DNA from: an uncultured Clostridia bacterium | GTDB lineage: Bacteria > Bacillota > Clostridia > Saccharofermentanales > Saccharofermentanaceae | Direction of reading: 5' to 3' | Assembly: GCA_947167045.1 (NCBI GenBank) | Contig: CAMVGO010000004.1 | Span: 1 to 64,000 of the forward strand | Length of the DNA stretch: 64,000 bases | Shown: piece after piece, positions 57,389 through 64,000 of the stretch | Layout: the number at the start of each line of letters is the position of its first letter | Numbering within the stretch: position 1 is the first letter of the stretch | The notes under the pieces: generated by a model | The model's input: the letters and a program-made list of their open reading frames with translations, nothing else | What the model was told of the DNA's origin: nothing | Database searches by the model: none | Position numbers and translations under genes: made by a program

Positions 57389-58840
57389 ATGCCAGAAGAC
57401 AATCTCGCACAATTTAAGCAGATAATAGCGAAGCTCCCCGAAGATAAAAGGAAGCTTTTATATAAGCGTCTTCACGACATGCCGACTTCGGAAAGAGAAG
57501 CCTTCATCGGCGAATTTGTAAAGAAATACAACTCAACAGCAAAGAAACCTGTCAGCGGTTCTGCGAAAAAGACTTCAGCAAATGCTCCCGTTTCAAAGTC
57601 AGACAAAAAGCCTGCTTCGCAGGGAGCCCCCTCCACTGCCAAGTCCGGAAAGAAACCCGCTCCTCAGGGCGGTTCTTCCGCAGTCAAGTCCGGTAAAAAG
57701 CCTACTTCTCAAGGTTCATCATCCGCCGCCAATTCAGGCAGGAAACCTTCTGCGCAGGGTTCTGCTGCACCGGCCTCCAAAAAGGCCCAACAGCAGTCAA
57801 AGAACGTTCCAGCAAAATCAGAACATTCAACCGAACACAAACAGGAAAAGGCTCAGGAACACAAACCGGAGCAAAAACAGGAAAGCAAAAAGCACCTGGC
57901 TGAACACATACCTGAGCACAGACCCGAGCCTGAGCAGGCACCGGAGTCCGAACCCAAAAAGGCATCGTCTTCCCAGAGCATCATACTCGGCATCATCGTC
58001 GCGGTATTCCTGGTAGGGGCTTTATATTTCGTATATCTTTTTAACAAACAGAATATCGACAATAAGTTCAACGAGGCATTCGGAATGCCGGCTTCCGAGA
58101 CCACGGAAACAACCGAAGAGTCAGACGGCATAATGGGACCCGAACCACGCCACTTCCCTATCAACACACCGACTCCCATACCGGCCACGCCCACACCCGC
58201 ACCTGTCGTACTCAGGGATGACCATCCCGATCTGTCAGGTCTCGTAATAGTCTTGGATCCCGGGCATCAGGCCGAATACGATCACGAACTCGAGGAATCC
58301 ATCCCCGGCACCACCGCCGAGAAAGAACGTGCCACAACAGGAGCGACCGGCATCGACAGCGGCGCAAAGGAATATGAGATCACTTTGAGATATGCTCTGA
58401 TAATGAAAGAATACCTTGAAGGATGCGGTGCCGAAGTCATTCTCACGAGAGAAGAAAATGAGGTAAACATCTCCAACATCGAGAGAGCAAACATCGCGGT
58501 GGAAAACAACGCTGATTACTTCATCAGGATCCACGCGGACAGCGCACCCGACAGCGAGATAAGCGGTGTAAAAGTATATGTTCCTTCCACAGGAAAGTAT
58601 TCTTCCAGTGCAGTTTCAGACGGTAAGGATCTTGCGGAAAAAGTTGCCGAAGCCATCGGTTCGACTTCACTCGGTGTTGTACAGTCGAACATGTATACCG
58701 GACTTAACCATGCGGATTCCGTAAAGTCTTATCAGCTGGTCGTAGGTTATCTGTCGAACAGCGACGACGATGCGCTTCTCGGAAAGGAAGAAACCGCCTA
58801 TAACACCGCAGTTGCAGTTTCCGAGTTTTTGGCAGAATAA
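57389..58840 (+). CDS. N-acetylmuramoyl-L-alanine amidase (Amidase_3)-like membrane protein with repetitive cytoplasmic linker
   Basis: MPEDNLAQFKQIIAKLPEDKRKLL behind GGAGGTCACC; TM SIILGIIVAVFLVGALYFVYLF; VLDPGHQAE, KEYEITLRYALIMKEYLEGCGAEVILTREE, YFIRIHADSAPDSEISGVKVYVPS. Confidence 0.85.
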   Translation: MPEDNLAQFKQIIAKLPEDKRKLLYKRLHDMPTSEREAFIGEFVKKYNSTAKKPVSGSAKKTSANAPVSKSDKKPASQGAPSTAKSGKKPAPQGGSSAVKSGKKPTSQGSSSAANSGRKPSAQGSAAPASKKAQQQSKNVPAKSEHSTEHKQEKAQEHKPEQKQESKKHLAEHIPEHRPEPEQAPESEPKKASSSQSIILGIIVAVFLVGALYFVYLFNKQNIDNKFNEAFGMPASETTETTEESDGIMGPEPRHFPINTPTPIPATPTPAPVVLRDDHPDLSGLVIVLDPGHQAEYDHELEESIPGTTAEKERATTGATGIDSGAKEYEITLRYALIMKEYLEGCGAEVILTREENEVNISNIERANIAVENNADYFIRIHADSAPDSEISGVKVYVPSTGKYSSSAVSDGKDLAEKVAEAIGSTSLGVVQSNMYTGLNHADSVKSYQLVVGYLSNSDDDALLGKEETAYNTAVAVSEFLAE

Positions 58841-58928
58841 CAGTCTCAATTATTCCGCAATGAAAATTGCGAAATGTTTGTTATAGTAAATGCACGGATA
58901 CAAATAAAGAATTTGGAGGTAGATAATT

Positions 58929-59513
58929 ATGGCGGACATCGATCCTATGACACTCAAGAGTATGGCTAAGCTCAAGAATGCAAATGAAGCTGACGAGCTT
59001 ATACGCGGCATGAAGGAACCCGGAAACGAGAGCGAGATCAAGGGCGAATACCAGGCGCTCAAGGAAGTTGAAGAATTGAAAAAGCTCGTCGAAAAGCAGA
59101 CTTATCTGCTCCACGCTTTCTGGATCATGCTCAAAGAAAAGGGCGCTACGAACGAAGAGCTCGACAAGGCTCTCAATGAGGCAATCCTCTTCTCAAAAAG
59201 GAAGGATTACAAGACAGCAAGCGTCTGCCCCAGCTGCAACAAGCCGCTTCAGTCTATGGAGAACAAGCCCTTCACATCGAAGTGCTACTATTGCGGAACT
59301 GAGATCCTCGAGAATCCTTACAGGAAATTCGATGGGATCGATCCTTATCAGACAGGCTATCCCCAGAATGAATCTACTGCACCGGCAGGACCTTATGTTT
59401 CGGATTCGGAAGCAGACGAGCAGGAGTTCAAATCAGCTCAGGACGTTATCAGCCAGAGCTTTGAACCTTACGATGTAACGAAGGATCTTCATTTCGACGA
59501 CGAGGAGACTTGA
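58929..59513 (+). CDS. zinc-ribbon-containing protein of unknown function
   Basis: 194 aa; central CPSCNKPLQSMENKPFTSKCYYCGTEI; RBS TTGGAGGTAGATAATT. Confidence 0.75.
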   Translation: MADIDPMTLKSMAKLKNANEADELIRGMKEPGNESEIKGEYQALKEVEELKKLVEKQTYLLHAFWIMLKEKGATNEELDKALNEAILFSKRKDYKTASVCPSCNKPLQSMENKPFTSKCYYCGTEILENPYRKFDGIDPYQTGYPQNESTAPAGPYVSDSEADEQEFKSAQDVISQSFEPYDVTKDLHFDDEET

Positions 59514-59537
59514 ATTTCTCCTGATTGATTGTATAAT
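59510..59537 (+). promoter_or_regulatory. candidate ssrA promoter
   Basis: TTGAAT (59510-59515) - N16 - TATAAT (59532-59537), overlapping the stop codon of the upstream CDS. Confidence 0.6.
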
Positions 59538-59550
59538 CACGCATAAGCTT

Positions 59551-59594
59551 TATTGCTTCGGTCACATGTTGTCGTGACCGGAGCAATATTTTTC
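59551..59594 (+). terminator. strong hairpin plus T-run immediately upstream of tmRNA
   Basis: TATTGCTTCGGTCAC atgttgtc GTGACCGGAGCAATA then TTTTTC. Confidence 0.8.
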
Positions 59595-59600
59595 AGATCT

Positions 59601-59980
59601 GGGGATGTACCGGTTTCGACGGGGCTTCTGAGGTCGGGAAAGCGGGTGGAGGATCCTCGTTGTGCCTCCTTAAAAAACGGGGAATTGCAAGTAATTGCAG
59701 ACAACACAGAGCTCGTAGCAGCCTAAGGCTACCGTCCTTCCGCCTATCTTCTCGCGGGAGTGTACGTACACCGAAGACCTCGCCTGAGAGAGGTTAAGCA
59801 GGCAGTCCTACCGGTTAAGCTTTGCGCCGGATAGCGACTTAAATCTTTATGAAGCTACAGGAACCGCAATCTGTCAGCAGATGACGCGGGAATTGGAATA
59901 ATTCAAATACTGACTGCACCCGGAGATTGTCCCGGAGGAAGAGGTTTCGGACAGGAGTTCGATTCTCCTCATCTCCACCA
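59601..59980 (+). ncRNA. ssrA: transfer-messenger RNA
   Basis: GGGGATGTACCGGTTTCGACGGGG 5' end, GGAGTTCGATTCTCCTCATCTCCACCA 3' end, internal tag ORF GCAGACAACACAGAGCTCGTAGCAGCCTAA (ADNTELVAA*) at 59697-59726. Confidence 0.96.
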
Positions 59981-59982
59981 AG

Positions 59983-60015
59983 AACCGCTCAACCACAAAG
60001 GTTGGGCGGTTTTAT
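59983..60015 (+). terminator. intrinsic terminator after tmRNA
   Basis: AACCGCTCAACCacaaaGGTTGGGCGGTT + TTATT. Confidence 0.85.
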
Positions 60016-60019
60016 TATG

Positions 60020-60066
60020 AAGAGAACCCCTGAAGTTTGACTTGCTTCGGGGGTTCTCTTCTTTTC
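60020..60066. terminator. bidirectional terminator-like hairpin between ssrA and the PASTA gene
   Basis: GAGAACCCCTGAAG...CTTCGGGGGTTCTC with T-rich flank. Confidence 0.75.
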
Positions 60067-60089
60067 AAGCCTTTTGTTTTTTTACCGGC

Positions 60090-60488
60090 TCAGTTACCTG
60101 TTTTGGTAACGAAATCAGGCGCCTGCTCACCTGCACCGAGCAAGATAACCACATCTCCGTCATCCGCAGTAATAACTGTACCGGGAGCAGGATCAATACG
60201 GGTGATCTTGGCATTCATTTCAGGATCATAGTTGTATTGATCCCAATAGTAAGTGACATGTACATTTTTCAGACCGGATGCATCAATTTCAGCTTGGACA
60301 CAGTCTACGGCCGTACTGAAATACAAGCCTCTTACATCAGGCACAGTAAAAGTTCCCGGGTTGGAAACCACTTCCGATGTTTCCTCAGTAGTTCCGTTAC
60401 CGTGTAACGGCGGAAGGAACTGAGAGCACCTTGCCAACGTTAATGTTGACAGCATTGAGATTGCAATTAAAACAGCTGCGACTTTCAT
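60090..60488 (-). CDS. PASTA-domain secreted/lipoprotein-like protein
   Basis: MKVAAVLIAISMLSTLTLARCSQ; TVPDVRGLYFSTAVDCVQAEIDASGL...IDPAPGTVITADDGDVVILLG. Confidence 0.78.
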   Translation of the reverse strand: MKVAAVLIAISMLSTLTLARCSQFLPPLHGNGTTEETSEVVSNPGTFTVPDVRGLYFSTAVDCVQAEIDASGLKNVHVTYYWDQYNYDPEMNAKITRIDPAPGTVITADDGDVVILLGAGEQAPDFVTKTGN

Positions 60489-60757
60489 ATATTATCCCCC
60501 TTGATAAAAATATAAATATATTTTACACCTTATGGGCATTAAATAAACCTTCTCATTCTCCCCTTACATGCAGCCGGGTGTTAATGACCAATGTATAGTT
60601 TGTGAATTTACTTTGACTATCAAACTATTGCCTCATGTTTGCCTTAATCACTTCTACTGCAAAATAAATAAAGACGATATTATGACGGCAGATGAACCGG
60701 TATCACAAGTCAGACGTAAACGCCGGCAACATCTGCTCAAAAAACGAGGTGCATACT

Positions 60758-61549
60758 ATGAATTACAAGATATATAACAACAATTCGAAGGAATGGGTCT
60801 TACTGATCCACGGACTTGGCGGAAGCATAAACACATGGAAATACCAGATCGAGGACCTGAACGAATATAACGTACTGGCAGTAGATCTTGAGGGACACGG
60901 CGGTTCCGCTTTCGAGAAGCGCAGACGTCTTCTTACAAGATCGGCTTCAGAGATCAACGAGATACTCGAGAGCGAGAACATCGAAAAAGTCCATGTCATC
61001 GCACTTTCGCTCGGCACACTGGTCGCAATGGAATTCGCTTATCTCTATAAAGAAAAGGTAAAGTCCATATTACTCGCTGGATTCGTACTCAACATGGGCA
61101 TAGGATACAAGTCTCTTCTGGCAATCCTCGAAGGCATCAAGTACTTCGTTCCCAAGAAGGTCTTCTACCCCGTATTTGCCAACCTCATGATGCCGCGCAA
61201 GAACCACAAGAAGTCAAGGGACATCTTCATCAGGGAATCCGTAAAGATGAAGTCAGTCGCTTTCAGGATGTGGCTCAGCGAATTGTTCAGGACTCAGTTC
61301 AAGCTGAACGAATACCTGATATCCATCGAAGAGAGCAAACTTCCGGTCATGTTCATTTCGGGCAAGCAGGATTATTTCTTCGTCAACAGTGTAAAGAGAA
61401 CCCAGAAGAAGATAAACGACGCTTCACTGTACTTCATCGAAAAATGCGGACACGTCTGCAGCATCGAAAAGCACAACGAGTTCAATTGCCTCATGATCGA
61501 TTTCCTGCACGAAATAAGCAAGCGCGAATACTATCCTTCAGCAGCCTGA
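60758..61549 (+). CDS. alpha/beta-fold hydrolase
   Basis: VLLIHGLGGSINTWKYQIEDLNEYNVLAVDLEGHGGS, VIALSLGTLVAMEFA, FISGKQDYFF, EKCGHVCSIE; triad appears intact. Confidence 0.9.
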   Translation: MNYKIYNNNSKEWVLLIHGLGGSINTWKYQIEDLNEYNVLAVDLEGHGGSAFEKRRRLLTRSASEINEILESENIEKVHVIALSLGTLVAMEFAYLYKEKVKSILLAGFVLNMGIGYKSLLAILEGIKYFVPKKVFYPVFANLMMPRKNHKKSRDIFIRESVKMKSVAFRMWLSELFRTQFKLNEYLISIEESKLPVMFISGKQDYFFVNSVKRTQKKINDASLYFIEKCGHVCSIEKHNEFNCLMIDFLHEISKREYYPSAA

Positions 61550-61573
61550 AGACTAAAGACATAAGAAGCCTTA

Positions 61574-62848
61574 TCAGGATTCAGAGGAAGTCTTCCCTTT
61601 AGAAAGTTTATAGAGCTCTTCGGCGGCAAGTCTCGTCTTGGCAACGATGTCCCCTTCCTTCGGGAAGCAGAAATACAGGCAGTCGTTGGTACCGATGGAG
61701 ACTATGTCGCCGATCTCATACCAGTAGTAATCCGAATTGACGCTGTAGGATGCGCCCGGAGACTGCTCGTAATGAAGCTTCCCGTCACAGCCGTCGAGAA
61801 CAAAGCCGTTTACATCATGATGGAGTTTTCCGCTCCCCACCATGTACAGAGCTTTGGAGTCCTTTAATATCGCTATGTCGCAGTTTACATCGAGCTTGTA
61901 AGTTCCGTCCTCTATCTCTTTCTTGATCTGTTCCCTTTCCCAGGCGAACCAGTCAGGAATATGCGTGAACTTAGGCTCAACATTGATGCCATTGAGCCTG
62001 CCTAATGTATCGAGTTCATACTCGGCCCCACATTCCTCACACTTAAGGAGGATCCCCTTGCCTATGGTCTTTCCTTCCGTCATGCAGTGAGGACATTTAT
62101 AAAGGATCCTGTTAAGACCGTCAGCCCTGAAAGGCTCGTCGATCTCTATGTTATTGTCCTGCTGCCACTTGAAATAATCGAGCGTGAATTCCCTGTCAAG
62201 GATCTCGTCTATCTGCCTTACTTTGGTATTTGCAAGTTCTTCCGGAGTAAACAGACACTTCATCACACAGGATACTTTCACGTCACGCTTTTGCAGATTG
62301 TTATAGAGCGGATCTCTCGAAAAGGCACCGTATGTGGTGATCATGACTACAGGGTGCTTGAGTTTTTTCAGGAGAACCCCGAGTCTTCTCGGGATCCTGG
62401 TCCCCGTTCCGTCAAGCGAATAGCCGGCTTCAGGATACATAAGGACACTTGCTTTATTGACGTTTAAGGCATGGTCCATATCCGAAATAAGAGTCATGTC
62501 CGAAACGAACTTTCTCGTCGGAATGCATCCTAAGGATCTCATCAGTCCCTCTTTTCCGACCAGGGCATCAGATGTACAGACGATGCTGAAAGGACGGCCT
62601 TTAAGGACTTCAAATGCTATGGCAAGATCCGTAAAGCTGCAGTGGTTCATGAGGATCATCCACGGACCGTCGCCCGCTCTTTCCATATCCTTTTTCTCAC
62701 ATGTGAAGCTGACCTTCTTAAGCTCGCCGCCTAAAGCGATACGTGCTATGCCTGCAAGAAGTCCGGATGGCTTTTTTGGCTTTTTATGTTCCCAAGAAGG
62801 CAGCGCCATGACCGCTTCGTAATCCATCGTCTTTGTCTTTATCTTCAT
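61574..62848 (-). CDS. PlsC-type acyltransferase with zinc ribbon and beta-rich C-terminal domain; stand-alone paralogue of the C-terminal half of the 52542-55202 fusion
   Basis: MILMNHCSFTDLAI (HX4D), LMYPEAGYSLDG, CPHCMTEGK...CEECGAEYELDTLGRL, HIPDWFAWEREQIKKEIEDGTYKLDV. Confidence 0.86.
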   Translation of the reverse strand: MKIKTKTMDYEAVMALPSWEHKKPKKPSGLLAGIARIALGGELKKVSFTCEKKDMERAGDGPWMILMNHCSFTDLAIAFEVLKGRPFSIVCTSDALVGKEGLMRSLGCIPTRKFVSDMTLISDMDHALNVNKASVLMYPEAGYSLDGTGTRIPRRLGVLLKKLKHPVVMITTYGAFSRDPLYNNLQKRDVKVSCVMKCLFTPEELANTKVRQIDEILDREFTLDYFKWQQDNNIEIDEPFRADGLNRILYKCPHCMTEGKTIGKGILLKCEECGAEYELDTLGRLNGINVEPKFTHIPDWFAWEREQIKKEIEDGTYKLDVNCDIAILKDSKALYMVGSGKLHHDVNGFVLDGCDGKLHYEQSPGASYSVNSDYYWYEIGDIVSIGTNDCLYFCFPKEGDIVAKTRLAAEELYKLSKGKTSSES

Positions 62849-62884
62849 TGATAATTCCCCTGTTTGTCTTTCATATTGAAAGGA

Positions 62885-63766
62885 TCATGCATTCTGCATT
62901 TCTTCCTCGAGTCCCAAATGCACCTGATATTGCTTATAGATGAAACTCATTAACTCTACGAAATCGCCGGTTACCAACTTTTCCATCTTCTTAAGAGCGG
63001 CAACAGCCTCCTGCCGTTTTCCGAGATGAAGATCGAATTCAGCTTCGATGTAATACCTTGTATAAAATCTCATCGCTGCCTCTGAATCCATGGCCAGTAC
63101 TTTATTAAGGTATTCCTCTGCCCGTTCATAATTACCCAGCAGCATATAGTAATTGTAGTAGATCGCATATGTTGAAACAGTAAGCACATCATTCTTAAAC
63201 TGCGAATCAAGCAAAGGCTTGGCACGTTCGATGAGCTTTATGGCATTTTCTCTGTCGTTCAGGCCTTTGTATGTATCGATATAACAGCCGTAGTACATAA
63301 GAGCCGATGTTCCGTAGTCTATAAAGCGAACGCTCTTACCGGTGAAATCACTTTCATTAAGGAGCGAGAGAAGCTGGAGCGACTTGTCATATTCGCCTTT
63401 CATGTTGTGGTAATCCACGGTAAACAGGACAAAGTCCTTAAGATATACGGGGTCTATTTTCTCTCCGTTTTTATATGCATCTATTGCTTTTCCGGCAAGC
63501 TCGAAATACCTGTCGGTGTAACCATGCGTAAAGACCTCCCTGCGGAATTCGCTGTAGACCTTGCTGTACGGTTTGTTCTTTTCTGATATGAGCATGATCT
63601 TAAAAATGATCAGCGCAACAGGGATCGCAGCCACAAGGATTATCACGACAGCAATAAGAAAATTGAATTTGATAAAACTGTGCACCAGCCTGGTTACGGA
63701 TCCGGCAATAAGAACGGTCAGAAGATACAAAAGACCGTATGTCTTGATATAGACTTTCTTATCCAT
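62885..63766 (-). CDS. TPR-like membrane protein
   Basis: Two N-terminal TM segments, then helical repeats (YAIYYNYYMLLGNYERAEEYLNKVLAMDSEAAMRFYTRYYIEAEFDLHLGKRQEAVAAL). Confidence 0.65.
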   Translation of the reverse strand: MDKKVYIKTYGLLYLLTVLIAGSVTRLVHSFIKFNFLIAVVIILVAAIPVALIIFKIMLISEKNKPYSKVYSEFRREVFTHGYTDRYFELAGKAIDAYKNGEKIDPVYLKDFVLFTVDYHNMKGEYDKSLQLLSLLNESDFTGKSVRFIDYGTSALMYYGCYIDTYKGLNDRENAIKLIERAKPLLDSQFKNDVLTVSTYAIYYNYYMLLGNYERAEEYLNKVLAMDSEAAMRFYTRYYIEAEFDLHLGKRQEAVAALKKMEKLVTGDFVELMSFIYKQYQVHLGLEEEMQNA

Positions 63767-63780
63767 CAGTATTCCTCCAT

Positions 63781-64000
63781 TTACTTTTTCGAGGCAATGA
63801 CAAGAAAATGAGGACTTATGCCCATCATGGTCTCCTCATGTTCTGTAGCCCTTATTATCGTAAGAAGGCGTTCTCTTCTACCCTCATCTTCCCATTTCGA
63901 GGCAATATCAGGCGCTATCCACGAGCACCCTTCAACGGCAACGTTTTCCATGACTTCAAAGCCCGAATCCGTTACCTCATCCCTCAGTCCGTCAATCGTA
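63781..64000 (-). CDS. SAM-dependent methyltransferase, C-terminal part only (gene runs off the window)
   Basis: Minus-strand frame ends ...GCSWIAPDIASKWEDEGRRERLLTIIRATEHEETMMGISPHFLVIASKK*. Confidence 0.55.
   Translation of the reverse strand, partial: TIDGLRDEVTDSGFEVMENVAVEGCSWIAPDIASKWEDEGRRERLLTIIRATEHEETMMGISPHFLVIASKK

Noticed and set aside
60568-60777. 69-aa ORF upstream of the alpha/beta hydrolase
   Set aside because: No RBS or domain signal; overlaps the true hydrolase start
1-64000. CRISPR arrays, prophage, IS elements, rRNA operons
   Set aside because: No regular repeat-spacer pattern, transposase/integrase motifs, phage structural genes or rRNA sequence recognised on reading both strands

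Overview
The window is a contiguous chromosomal segment that looks like an anaerobic Firmicute (Clostridia-like) genome. It is mostly densely packed housekeeping genes: prs (3' end), rqcH/NFACT, queH-ruvB-ruvA-ruvC, pyrimidine-nucleoside phosphorylase, topoisomerase IV parE/parC, a diadenylate cyclase, gltX-glnS, upp/uracil permease, an amino-acid ABC transporter, tRNA-Lys/Gly/Arg and tmRNA. No CRISPR array, rRNA, prophage or IS element was recognised. Main points for a second look: (1) a TerY-P-like signalling operon (protein kinase, vWA, tail-anchored PP2C, coiled-coil protein) in which the vWA and coiled-coil proteins end in a similar acidic DFxxF motif; (2) an NCS1-type permease fused to a PlsC acyltransferase, zinc ribbon and beta-rich tail, with a stand-alone paralogue of the C-terminal half 6.4 kb away and an overlapping 51-aa membrane microprotein; (3) a CdaA diadenylate cyclase fused to a YbbR (CdaR-like) domain; (4) several intact ORFs with enzyme folds whose catalytic or metal-binding residues appear replaced (polysaccharide deacetylase, GH5, M28, amidase_3, DHQ-synthase-like); (5) a sirtuin with a histone-H1-like Lys/Ala tail; (6) an Hhe-like DUF4011/helicase/Vsr-like protein; (7) three exact-period 20-bp tandem operator repeats over the promoter of a TetR gene; (8) a terminator-like hairpin between the likely ssrA promoter and the tmRNA. 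All family assignments come from reading translated sequence and remembered motifs. No database search was run.
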